A DNA stretch of 32,368 nucleotides from contig JAEUHP010000288.1 in assembly GCA_016795295.1 (NCBI GenBank), positions 1 through 32,368 of the forward strand, read 5' to 3'. Numbering within the stretch: the stretch's first letter is position 1; each line of letters begins with the position of its first letter. Positions 16,869 to 24,620 of this stretch are shown here, piece by piece. Under the pieces are notes generated by a model. It had not been told where the DNA came from. It did not search any database and saw only the letters and a list, made by a program, of their open reading frames with translations. The position numbers were made by a program, and so were the translations under genes. This DNA comes from Planctomycetota bacterium. Its GTDB lineage: Bacteria; Planctomycetota; UBA1135; UBA2386.

Positions 16869-17387
16869 TCACTGCCGGGGGCGAACCACCGCGCCGGCGC
16901 CAGGTGCCAAGTCCAAGGCCGGCGGGGCTTCGACGGTGTAGACGAGGTTGGCGATCCGCCAGGTGCCGTCGACTTGCACCAGATCGAAAACGTCGACACC
17001 GTAGTGCGAATCGCGGCCGTCGATCTGGAAGCGGTACGGCGCCCAGACCACGGCGATCGGCCCGCGCTGCAGCACGGTGGGCTGCCAGTAGGTCTCGAGC
17101 AAGCGCTGGTCGCCCACACCCAGGTCGGCAGCGCTCGCTCCCGCCGTCTTGCTGCGCAACTGCCACTGTTGGTTGCGCTGCCGCAAGCTGTGGATCATGG
17201 TCTGGTCGAGCAGGCACGCGGCGAAGGCGGCCTGATCGCGCGCTGCCATGGCCACGAACAAGCGGTCGATGGTCGCCAGGATCGCTTCGTGGGCGGCGGG
17301 GTCGGCTTGCGTGCCGGGGATCGGGCCGGGGGCACTCTTGCAGCCGAGCAGAGTCAGAGCGAGGAGACTGGTGACCGGAAGGCGCAT
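16869..17387 (-). CDS. NTF2-like (SnoaL/DUF4440 type) lipoprotein
   Basis: The 172-residue product has a lipobox (LTLLGC, Cys16) and a mature region that reads as an NTF2-like cone fold. The helix AILATIDRLFVAMAARDQAAFAACLLD (about 35-61) is followed by strands ending in GPIAVVWAPYRFQIDGRDSHYGVDVFDLVQVDGTWRIANLVYTVE (109-153), the typical close of this superfamily. Such proteins bind or convert small ligands, and no specific substrate can be named. The gene is 67 bases downstream of rpiA on the same strand and may share its transcript. Confidence 0.8.
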   Translation of the reverse strand: MRLPVTSLLALTLLGCKSAPGPIPGTQADPAAHEAILATIDRLFVAMAARDQAAFAACLLDQTMIHSLRQRNQQWQLRSKTAGASAADLGVGDQRLLETYWQPTVLQRGPIAVVWAPYRFQIDGRDSHYGVDVFDLVQVDGTWRIANLVYTVEAPPALDLAPGAGAVVRPRQ

Positions 17388-17454
17388 GCGATGGTGTGGA
17401 GTGGTTGTGCGAGCGTTGGCGGGCGGCTGGGTTGGCGCAGCGAGCGGGTTCGGC

Positions 17455-18135
17455 TCACGGCATCACTTGCACTCGACCCTGCGCATCCGCCACCACCACC
17501 CGCCCCGCCATGCCGACGAACAAGCCGTGGTCGACCACGCCCACGATGCCGTCCAGCCAGCGCTGCAGGCCCGCGGGGTCCGGAATGCCGGGGTAGCGGC
17601 AATCCAGCACGAAGTTGCCGTTGTCGGTGACGAACGGTGTGCCCGCGCGTTCCCGGCGCACGGGCGTGCACCCGGTGGCGGCGATCCGGCGCGCGGTGTG
17701 CGTCCAGCCGAGCGGCAGCACTTCGACCGGCAGCAAGAACTTCGCGCCGAGCACCGGCACCAGCTTCGACGCGTCGACCACCACCACCATTTCACGCGCC
17801 GCTGCGGCGACCAGGCGTTCGCGGACATGGGCGCCGCCGCCGCCCTTGATCAGGTGCTTCTGTGGGTCGATCTCGTCGGCGCCGTCGATCGCCAGATCCA
17901 GGCCGTCCACGGCGTCGAGTTCGAGCAGCGGCACGCCCGCGCGTTGGGCCAGCTCGGCGGTGGTGTTGCTGGTCGCCACCCCGGCGACGCGCAGGCCGTC
18001 TTTGACGCGCTGGCCCAAACGCTCGACCACGAACGCGAACGTCGAGCCGCTGCCGAGGCCGATGCGCATGCCCGAGGCCACCAGGTCGGCGGCAGCGTAG
18101 GCGGCGGCGCGCTTCGCCAGATTCGGATCGCTCAT
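17455..18135 (-). CDS. rpiA: Ribose-5-phosphate isomerase A
   Basis: The 226-residue enzyme interconverts ribose 5-phosphate and ribulose 5-phosphate in the non-oxidative pentose phosphate pathway. Diagnostic motifs are GLGSGSTFAFVVERL (26-40), SNTTAELA, IDGADEID (83-90, Asp84 and Asp87), KGGGGAHVRERL (97-108; Lys97 and Glu106 as the likely catalytic residues) and DASK (121-124). The length is normal. The ATG at 18135 gives the standard N-terminus; the longer open frame to 18444 crosses the divergent regulatory region and has no homology. Confidence 0.96.
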   Translation of the reverse strand: MSDPNLAKRAAAYAAADLVASGMRIGLGSGSTFAFVVERLGQRVKDGLRVAGVATSNTTAELAQRAGVPLLELDAVDGLDLAIDGADEIDPQKHLIKGGGGAHVRERLVAAAAREMVVVVDASKLVPVLGAKFLLPVEVLPLGWTHTARRIAATGCTPVRRERAGTPFVTDNGNFVLDCRYPGIPDPAGLQRWLDGIVGVVDHGLFVGMAGRVVVADAQGRVQVMP

Positions 18136-18251
18136 CGCGGCACGGTAGCGACGGTGGTGGTGGGGCGCCACGGCCTGGCGGAGGGGCGGCGAGGCTCTGT
18201 CTGCGCGACCTTCGCGCTGAGCTGTTGGCTGGGTGCTGGCGGGGGAGGCTG

Positions 18252-18284
18252 TTGACAGCATGCCGCTCCGAGCAACACTACACT
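18252..18284 (+). promoter_or_regulatory. Possible sigma-70-type promoter upstream of the small orphan gene
   Basis: A perfect TTGACA lies at 18252-18257. The best -10-like match is TACACT at 18279-18284, but the 21-base spacer is too long; AACACT at 18274-18279 gives 16 bases but matches worse. The stretch is less GC-rich than its surroundings and lies 47 bases before the ATG of the downstream gene. Confidence 0.3.
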
Positions 18285-18330
18285 GCATGGTCGCGATCAC
18301 GGTTCGTGTGCTGAGGAACGGAGGAAGGAC

Positions 18331-18639
18331 ATGAGCAGCGACGCCCGAGAGCACTTGGTGGACCTGCTGCAGGCCATGGGCGTTGCTCGCGATCCGCAGG
18401 CCGGTCCTGGCCGCCTGGATGCCAGCAGGATTGGCGGTGTTCACGATCCCGGGCAGTCAGAGGATCGCGTGGAGGCTTCGCCAGCGCGGCTTGCGCCGGA
18501 GGAGTTGCCCAGTTCCTACCTGGCGAACCTGAAGCGGGTGGAGCGCCTGCCTCTCAACTGCGAAGGATCGGACAAGAGTTGGGTGTGGGCAGCCTACGCC
18601 TATTGCCGCACGCACTTCCGCGACGCGGAGCCCGTGTGA
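18331..18639 (+). CDS. Small orphan protein, partner of a decayed nucleotidyltransferase gene
   Basis: The 102-residue soluble protein has no recognised family. It is rich in charged residues, with a helical N-terminus (AREHLVDLLQAMGV), a polar middle, and a C-terminal segment with WVWAAYAYCRTHF. A strong ribosome site, GGAGGAAGG, precedes the ATG, which supports real translation. Its stop overlaps a GTG (GTGTGA) that opens a remnant nucleotidyltransferase-like gene, an arrangement like two-gene toxin-antitoxin cassettes. The local base composition is less GC-rich than in neighbouring genes, which suggests transfer. Whether it still functions without its partner is unknown. Confidence 0.6.
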   Translation: MSSDAREHLVDLLQAMGVARDPQAGPGRLDASRIGGVHDPGQSEDRVEASPARLAPEELPSSYLANLKRVERLPLNCEGSDKSWVWAAYAYCRTHFRDAEPV

Positions 18640-18834
18640 CGGATCCCTTCGCGAACTTGTGTCGGGAGCTCACGGCGGCGAACGTTGTTCCGCAGCGATG
18701 GGGTGGAGATTCCGGTGGCTTCCTTGGTCGACATCGTTGCCGCAAAGCACTCGGCAAACCGACCCAAGGATCGGTTGTTCTTGGTCAGCCATCAGGAAGA
18801 GATCGTCAAGCTCCTGCGCGAGATCCAACCCTGA
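18636..18834 (+). pseudogene. Remnant of a nucleotidyltransferase-like gene with internal deletion
   Basis: Two pieces in different frames look like the two ends of one gene. From the GTG at 18636 the frame reads VTDPFANLCRELTAANV, like the N-terminal helix of small nucleotidyltransferases just before the usual VVVGG-type strand. From 18703 to the TGA at 18832 another frame reads VEIPVASLVDIVAAKHSANR, then PKDRLFLVSHQEEIVKLL. This is like the C-terminal part of the same family, where a position such as IPVLSLEDLIAMKRAANRPKD is followed by a Leu-rich helix. The catalytic GG/GS and D-x-D core is missing. A deletion that removed the middle and shifted the frame would explain this. Expression of the 43-codon tail alone is possible but unproven. 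Confidence 0.6.
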
Positions 18835-18887
18835 CCGGATGCGTGCGGCTGCGCCGCCGCTGCCGCCGGCTTGGCGTCTGCAGCAGC

Positions 18888-19736
18888 TCACCCGAAGTGT
18901 CGCTGCAGGAGCGCGCGGCCGGCCGCCAGCACGGCCTCGGGGCCGGCATCGAGTTGCCGCCAGATGCGCAGCGCACTGCCGAACGCCGGCGTGGTGCGGG
19001 AGAACGCCTCGACCACCAACCAGCCCGTGTAGTCGATTTGCTCCAGAGCCTGACCGACCGCGGCGAAATCGACTTGGCCGTGGCCAGGCGTGCCGCGGTG
19101 GTTCTCCGACAACTGCACGTGGCACAGCGAACTGCCGCTGGCGCGGATCGCCGCGGCGACGTTCGCCTCTTCGATGTGTGCGTGGTGCGTGTCGAGTGCG
19201 CCCCGCACCGCCGGATGGTCGACGGCGCGCACCAGCGCGTCGCACTGCGCGGCGGTGTTGAGGAAGTAGCTCTCGAAGCGGTTCAGTGGTTCGATCGCGA
19301 GCCGCACGCCGCAGGCCGCAGCCCGTTCGCCCGCAGCGCGCAGCACTTCGACGCAGCGCGCGAACTCGTCCGCCGTCGGCGGCTGCTCGGTGAACACGCC
19401 ATAGGCCGAGTGCATCGGCCCGGCGAGCACCGCAGCCCCGAGTTGCGCTGCGCGCTCGGCGAGGCGCCCGAGGTGCTCGACCGCCGCACGGCGCACCGCG
19501 GCATCGGGCGACACGGGATTGGCCGCCGCCGTGGCGAAGCCGACCGCGGTGGCGGCGAGCCCGGCGGCCGCCAGGGCGGCACGGGCAGCTTTCACGTCAC
19601 CGGCGGAGGCGTCGACGATCGGCAGCTCCGCACCCTGATAGCCGTGCGCGGCGAGGCGCTCGAACCAAGGGTGCAGCTCGGCGCCGAGCGTGGGCCCGAA
19701 GTAGAGGAAACTGAAGCCGAGGCGCAGTTGGGGCAT
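18888..19736 (-). CDS. Sugar phosphate isomerase/epimerase family (ketose 3-epimerase-like) TIM barrel
   Basis: The 282-residue cytoplasmic protein belongs to the xylose isomerase-like TIM barrel family (AP endonuclease 2 superfamily). Expected metal and catalytic residues are Glu149 (LAIEPLNRFESYFLNT), Asp182 (GALDTHHAHIEE), His206 (CHVQLSENHRGTPGHG) and Glu243 (LVVEAFSR). The NHRG-x-PG-x-G motif is typical of D-tagatose/D-psicose 3-epimerases and related enzymes. The actual sugar is unknown. It starts five bases after the stop of the oxidoreductase gene and is the last gene of the operon, so it probably acts on the same sugar or keto-sugar. Confidence 0.88.
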   Translation of the reverse strand: MPQLRLGFSFLYFGPTLGAELHPWFERLAAHGYQGAELPIVDASAGDVKAARAALAAAGLAATAVGFATAAANPVSPDAAVRRAAVEHLGRLAERAAQLGAAVLAGPMHSAYGVFTEQPPTADEFARCVEVLRAAGERAAACGVRLAIEPLNRFESYFLNTAAQCDALVRAVDHPAVRGALDTHHAHIEEANVAAAIRASGSSLCHVQLSENHRGTPGHGQVDFAAVGQALEQIDYTGWLVVEAFSRTTPAFGSALRIWRQLDAGPEAVLAAGRALLQRHFG

Positions 19737-19741
19737 CGCAA

Positions 19742-20866
19742 TCAGCTGCTCAGGGTCCAGCTCGGCAAGTTCTTGCGCACCCCGCCTTGCATGGCCGATT
19801 CGTGGGCCAGGATGCCGACGCAGGTCCAGTTGGCGCTCTGCACGGCGTTCGGCCAGGGCTGGCGGTCTTCGATCAGGGCGCGCACGAACTCGTGGGCCAG
19901 GTGGGGGTGGCTGCCGCCGTGCCCGCCGCCTTGGGTGAACGACAAGTGTTCGTTGCCGGCCAGATCGTAGACGCCCTTCTGCGTGAACTTGCGGATGCCC
20001 TCGGGCAGCAGGTGGGCGAAGTCGGGCACTTCGACGCGTTGCGGGATCTCCGGCTCCGGCCGCTTGGCCGTGTGCAGGATCGCCGGCTCCCCTTCGACCA
20101 GCGGCCACTCGAACGCCTGCTTGGTCCCGTAGACGTCGATGCTCTCGCGATACTGACGGGCCACGTCGAACAGCGAGCGCACGATGCGCGCCGACAGGTC
20201 GCTGTCCTTCATCTTGACGTGGGCGGTTTCCACCGCGAACGGCGAGCCGTAGCGGCCGATCATCTCTTCGCGGATGGTGCCGGAGCCGAAGCAGGACACG
20301 TACTCCGCGTCCTTGCGCGGCAGGCCGAGCACCGGCCCGACACAGTGGGTCGCGTAGTGCATCGGTGGCAGGCCAGGCCAGTAACCGGGCCACCCGTCCA
20401 TGTCCTGCTGGTGGCTGGCCTGCAAGAACTGCAGCTTGCCGAGGTCGCCGGCCCGCAGCAGTTGCTGCAGGAACAGGAACTCGCGTGAGTACACGACCGT
20501 CTCCATCATCATGTACTTCTTGCCGGTGCGCGCGGCCAGTTCGACGATGCGCTGGCAGTCGTCGACGCTGGTCGCCATCGGCACGGTGCAGGCGACGTGT
20601 TTGCCGGCTGCGAGCGCCGCCAGCGTCATCGCCGCGTGGTCGGGGATCGGCGTGTTGATGTGCACGAAGTCCACGTCGGGGTCGCGCAGCACGTCTTCGT
20701 AGCGCGTGTAGCGTTTGGCGATGCCGAACGCCTTGCCGATGGCATCGAGGCGCTTCTGGTCGCGCTGGCAGACCGCGTACATCTCGACGTCCGGGTGGTT
20801 CTGGTAGATCGGGATGAACTCGGCGCCGAAGCCGAGGCCGATGATGGCGGCGCGTGGTTTGCGCAT
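19742..20866 (-). CDS. Gfo/Idh/MocA family oxidoreductase with CTVP in place of the usual EKP
   Basis: The 374-residue protein has a Rossmann start (AAIIGLGFGAEFIP, 6-19), HINTPIPDHAAMTLAALAAGKHVACTVPMATS (69-100) and a C-terminal alpha/beta domain. Most family members have EKP at the position of residues 94-96, where Lys is used in catalysis; here it is TVP, a variant I associate with some planctomycete members. Residues MHYATHCVGPVLGL near 169-182 probably line the substrate site. The enzyme is likely NAD(P)-dependent on a sugar or keto-sugar, but loss of the Lys makes the chemistry uncertain. No export signal is present. It begins 27 bases after the dehydrogenase fusion and is followed after five bases by the epimerase gene. 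Confidence 0.88.
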   Translation of the reverse strand: MRKPRAAIIGLGFGAEFIPIYQNHPDVEMYAVCQRDQKRLDAIGKAFGIAKRYTRYEDVLRDPDVDFVHINTPIPDHAAMTLAALAAGKHVACTVPMATSVDDCQRIVELAARTGKKYMMMETVVYSREFLFLQQLLRAGDLGKLQFLQASHQQDMDGWPGYWPGLPPMHYATHCVGPVLGLPRKDAEYVSCFGSGTIREEMIGRYGSPFAVETAHVKMKDSDLSARIVRSLFDVARQYRESIDVYGTKQAFEWPLVEGEPAILHTAKRPEPEIPQRVEVPDFAHLLPEGIRKFTQKGVYDLAGNEHLSFTQGGGHGGSHPHLAHEFVRALIEDRQPWPNAVQSANWTCVGILAHESAMQGGVRKNLPSWTLSS

Positions 20867-20893
20867 GGTGGTTCCGTGGGTTGGGGTTGGCAG

Positions 20894-23800
20894 TCAGCGG
20901 TCGAGTTCGGCGGCCGTCCAAGGCCGGGTGCGTTCGCGGTGCAGGGCGCGGCGGGCTGCGACCTGCGCCGCGGTGATCGGTGCAGCGTCGTTGCTCCAGC
21001 GCTGGCGCGCATAGGTGAGTGCGTCGGCGATCTCGGCGTCGTTCAGCGTCGTGCCGAGTGGCGCCATCAGGCTGTCGAAGCGTGTTTCGCCCACCTGGAT
21101 CGGCCCCTGCAGGCCGTGCAGCACGATGTCGATCGGCCGCGTCTCGCGGCCGGTGAGCCACGCCGAGCCGTCGAGCGGCGGAAACACCGGGGCGAGGCCC
21201 TTGCCGTCGAGACCGTGGCAGGCGACGCAGGTGCGGTTGTAGACGGCGGCGCCCCGTTCGTGCACGGCGGCATCGACCGCGAACTGGCGCTGCGCCGGCG
21301 CCGCTGGGGCAGCCACCGGTGTGCCGTGGTAGGCCGCCAGGGCCTGCAGCGCGCCCTGCAGCGTGGCGCCGCTGCCCAGCGGTTCGAGGGCCACGTCGTC
21401 GAACCAGGCCGTGCCGGTGGCGCCGCCGTAACCGCCGAACAGGCAGTGCACCACCAGTTCGGTCTGGTCGCCGCTGTCGAACTCCACCGCGACTTGCGTC
21501 CAGTCGCTGGTGCCCTGCACGCCCTTGGTGCGCGCGCCGCCGTGGACGTTGAGCATCGCCCCGTCGCTGCCGCGCTGCGGCTTCACGTCCGCGGTGCGGA
21601 TCCAGCCGCTCAGGCGGTAGCGGGTGGCCTTCTGCACCGGCACGACGGCGGCCACCCCGCAGTCCGAGGGCCGGTCGCTCTGGATGCGCAGAGCCCCAGG
21701 GCCGCGGTGCCCGGCCAGGTCGTGGGCCACCTGCACGTTCGGCGCGCGGGCGCCGCCGTAGACGCGTAGGTCGCGCCAGCCCGCGGGTGCATCACCCGCC
21801 ACCTGCTCGAAGGTCGCGTTCGGCAGCAGATTGCGCGGCGCCTCCGGTTCTTTCTGCAACGCACCGGCGGCGGCGGCCGCCGCCAGCACGGTGCCGGCGT
21901 GGCGGCGCGCGGCGATGGTCCAGGCATCGCGCAGGGCGCGTTCGCCGAACACCACCGCCTCCGGCTGCCCAGCGGCGAACACCGCGGCCCCGATCTCGGC
22001 ATCGGCCGCACTCCCGGACAGGGCCACCAGCACTTCGGCGAGCAGGCGCCCTTCGGCCGCGATGCGCCCTTCACGCACGAACACTTGCTTCACCAGGTCG
22101 ACCCCCGCGTGGCGCAAGGCGGCGCGCGCGGTGCCGAGGTCGCCGCTCGCGAGGCAGGTGCGCAGCAGTTCGGCGTCGAGGCCGTCCACGCTGGCGAGTA
22201 CTTCGAGCGCATGCGGGGCGGCGCGTCCTGCCGCAGCCGCCGCACGCCGCAGTGCCGCGAGTGCCGCGGCATCGCGCGCCAGCGCCGCGCGGTCGCCGGT
22301 GAGCAGCCACTGCGCGTGCAGTCGCCAAGCCTGATTGGCGTGGTCGAGTGCCGCGACCCGTTCGGCGACCGCGCCGAGCGGCGGCATCACGTCGTGCTTC
22401 GAGCCGCGCGGAAACACCCGCCAGATGCGGCCATGGCGGGTGTCGCGCAGGGGCGTCTCGTAGGCATTGCCGCGGCCGGTGTGCGCGTCGACGCCTGCAG
22501 AACCCCGCGTCGGCGTCGGATTGTGCTGCACGATCAGGTTGTACCAGTCGCAGATCCACACTGCGCCATCTGGTCCGATCTCGGCGCACACGGGACTGGT
22601 CCACGCGTCGGCCGAGGCGAACAGGTTGTTCGGCGACTGCTCGGCGGCGAAGCCAGCACCCCGCCGTTCGAAGTCGAAGTGCGCCACCAGCTTGCCGGTC
22701 GGCTCGCAGACGAACGCCACGCGATCGTGCCACGCAGCCGGCAAACAACCGCCGGTGGCGATGGCATGGCCGGCCGCCGCGGTGAACCGGTCGAAGAAGT
22801 CCACCTGGCGGATGTCGGTCGAGATCGGGAAGAACTTGGGGTCGCGGTCGGCGCGTGGCGTGCTCGGCGCCTCGAGGCCCACCGCCCGATAGGCCCGTTC
22901 GGCGAAGGTCGCATACCAGCTCGGATTGCCGTTCGCCGTCGAGCCCACCACGTCCCCGGCCGCCGTGAAGCCGAGGCCCCAGGTGTTGTTGGTGGTGTGC
23001 TGCACGAACTCCAAGGCGCTGCCGTCGCTGCGGAAGCGCAGCACGCCCTGCGCGAATTCGTGCTGGGTGCCGCCCACGCTGCCGCGGAAGCCCGAATAGC
23101 CAATGGTCGCCCAGATCCAGCCGTCCAGGCCCAGGCGCAGGTTCGACACGCCGGCGTGGGTGTCGCCCATCGAGAAGCCGGAGAACAGCACCCGCCGCAC
23201 GTCGGCGCGGTCGTCACCGTCGGTGTCGGCCAGATACAGCACCTCGGGGCCGTTGGTGCACAGCACCCCGCCGTCGACGCAGACCGCCGAGGTCGGAATC
23301 GACAGGCCTTCGGCGAAGCGCACGAAGCGATCGGCGCGGCCGTCGCCGTCGCGGTCCTCGCACAGGGTGATGCGGTCGTGGCCGAGATCACCGCGCTGCA
23401 GGTTGTTCGGGTAGTCGACGGTCTCGACCACGTAGGCGCGGCCGCGCGCGTCCCAGGCGACTGCGATCGGATTGACGATCTCGGGCTCGCTGGCGAACAG
23501 CGCCACCTCGAAGCCCACCGGCACCTGGATCAGCTTGCGCGACGCTTCGGCCGGCAGCGGCTTCTGTGCCTGCACGATGGCGCGCCGTTGCCGATACCCG
23601 GGCAGAGTGACCGCCTCGGTCTCCAGCACCGGCAGTTCGAGTGCTGCGAGCGCCTGCGCCGCGGTCTCGCCCGCGGCCCAGACGATGCCCTGCCGCAGCA
23701 ATTGTTGGTATTCGGGGCGATCCCACACGCGGTGGTCGTGGCCCGCCGCGGTGTAGAAGACGCGGCCCTGGCCCTGGCTGCGCACCCACGTCCACGGCTC

Positions 23801-24415
23801 GCCGGCGCGGACTTGCAGCACGGTGCGGTCCTCGCCATGGCTGTCGTGCACATAGGTCTCGTCCCAGGCGCGGAAGCCCGGTACGCCCCGCAGCGCGGGG
23901 TGTTCGGGTTGTAGGTTTGCGACTTCGAACTCTTCGCCGTCGTGGTTCTGGAACCGGCCGCCGACCAAGCGCACGAACTGCGGCGAACGGCCCCAGCACG
24001 CCGAAGCGCAGTGCACGGGCACGAAGCCACCGCCGCGTTCGACGTAGTCGAGCAAGGCGCGCAGTTGGGGTTCGGGCAGGGTGCCCTGCTGTTGCCAGTT
24101 GCCGTAGAGCAGCACGGCGTCGAAGGCCTGCAGGGTGGTGGGGGTGAAGGCCTGGGTCGGGTCTTCGCTGTAGGTGAGGTCGATGCCGGCCGTGCCCAGG
24201 CCGCGTTTCAGGGCCGCGTAGCGGGTGATGGGGTCGTGGTGCGGGCCGTTCTGGGTGGGGGCGCCGAGGAACAGGACCTGGAGGCGGCGGGCGGTGGCGG
24301 CCTGGGTGGCTGGCTGGGGGGACGTGGCAGCCTGGGCCACGAGGGGCTGCAGCAGGAACGGGAGCGCGGCGCTGGCGAACGCGGTGGCGGGAAGTGGGAC
24401 GCGGAGGCGGCGCAT
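20894..24415 (-). CDS. Exported ThuA / PVC-type heme-binding dehydrogenase / carbohydrate-binding-like / cytochrome c fusion
   Basis: The 1173-residue protein has a signal peptide (1-29) and several domains in order. Residues 45-250 are ThuA-like (FDAVLLYGNW, GGGFVPVHCASACWG, GQGRVFYTAAGHD). Residues about 290-710 form the beta-propeller of planctomycete membrane-bound dehydrogenases (VPVGFEVALFASEPEIVNP, WDARGRAYVVETVDYPNN, GPDGAVWICDWYN). Helical repeats follow to about 870. A jelly-roll, carbohydrate-binding-like region (NLLPNATFEQVAGDAPAGW) lies at roughly 875-1030. A C-terminal cytochrome c has CVACH at 1063-1067 and a likely axial Met at 1117. A periplasmic sugar oxidase passing electrons to the heme is the simplest reading, but no substrate is shown. 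The ATG at 24415 is preferred because it starts the leader. It is the first gene of the operon. Confidence 0.9.
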   Translation of the reverse strand: MRRLRVPLPATAFASAALPFLLQPLVAQAATSPQPATQAATARRLQVLFLGAPTQNGPHHDPITRYAALKRGLGTAGIDLTYSEDPTQAFTPTTLQAFDAVLLYGNWQQQGTLPEPQLRALLDYVERGGGFVPVHCASACWGRSPQFVRLVGGRFQNHDGEEFEVANLQPEHPALRGVPGFRAWDETYVHDSHGEDRTVLQVRAGEPWTWVRSQGQGRVFYTAAGHDHRVWDRPEYQQLLRQGIVWAAGETAAQALAALELPVLETEAVTLPGYRQRRAIVQAQKPLPAEASRKLIQVPVGFEVALFASEPEIVNPIAVAWDARGRAYVVETVDYPNNLQRGDLGHDRITLCEDRDGDGRADRFVRFAEGLSIPTSAVCVDGGVLCTNGPEVLYLADTDGDDRADVRRVLFSGFSMGDTHAGVSNLRLGLDGWIWATIGYSGFRGSVGGTQHEFAQGVLRFRSDGSALEFVQHTTNNTWGLGFTAAGDVVGSTANGNPSWYATFAERAYRAVGLEAPSTPRADRDPKFFPISTDIRQVDFFDRFTAAAGHAIATGGCLPAAWHDRVAFVCEPTGKLVAHFDFERRGAGFAAEQSPNNLFASADAWTSPVCAEIGPDGAVWICDWYNLIVQHNPTPTRGSAGVDAHTGRGNAYETPLRDTRHGRIWRVFPRGSKHDVMPPLGAVAERVAALDHANQAWRLHAQWLLTGDRAALARDAAALAALRRAAAAAGRAAPHALEVLASVDGLDAELLRTCLASGDLGTARAALRHAGVDLVKQVFVREGRIAAEGRLLAEVLVALSGSAADAEIGAAVFAAGQPEAVVFGERALRDAWTIAARRHAGTVLAAAAAAGALQKEPEAPRNLLPNATFEQVAGDAPAGWRDLRVYGGARAPNVQVAHDLAGHRGPGALRIQSDRPSDCGVAAVVPVQKATRYRLSGWIRTADVKPQRGSDGAMLNVHGGARTKGVQGTSDWTQVAVEFDSGDQTELVVHCLFGGYGGATGTAWFDDVALEPLGSGATLQGALQALAAYHGTPVAAPAAPAQRQFAVDAAVHERGAAVYNRTCVACHGLDGKGLAPVFPPLDGSAWLTGRETRPIDIVLHGLQGPIQVGETRFDSLMAPLGTTLNDAEIADALTYARQRWSNDAAPITAAQVAARRALHRERTRPWTAAELDR

Positions 24416-24451
24416 GCGGGAGAGGATCGCCTGGAGGGTGGTGGGGCGGCT

Positions 24452-24484
24452 TGTAGGATTGCGCGGGCGGTGTGTAGGTTTGCG
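24452..24484. repeat. Direct repeats TGTAGG(A/T)TTGCG in divergent regulatory region
   Basis: TGTAGGATTGCG at 24452-24463 and TGTAGGTTTGCG at 24473-24484 differ by one base and repeat every 21 bp, two helical turns. They lie 37-69 bases upstream of the sugar-operon ATG, in the 205-base gap shared with the first kinase gene. The position suits a regulator binding site. A -10-like TACTAT facing the kinase lies at 24534-24539, without a clear -35. Confidence 0.4.
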
Positions 24485-24620
24485 GCCCTCCCGCAGCCTG
24501 TGCGCGTTCTCGTGTGCGATTCTGGCCTGGCCACTACTATGGCAGCAGTCGGCCCGGTTTGGCCGGCTCCCGACCATGCCGGCGTGGTGCCGGACACCAC
24601 CCTGCCGACTCGAGATCCTC

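Noticed and set aside
9724..16941. Very long plus-strand open frames (731, 878 and 956 codons) opposite the minus-strand MCP, toroid and CLC genes
   Set aside because: They are Gly/Ala/Arg/His-rich with no domains, and lie antisense to genes with clear families. High GC removes stop codons and creates such shadows.
18252..18284. Canonical sigma-70 promoter
   Set aside because: The -35 is perfect, but the best -10 is 21 bases away. It is kept only as a low-confidence regulatory feature.
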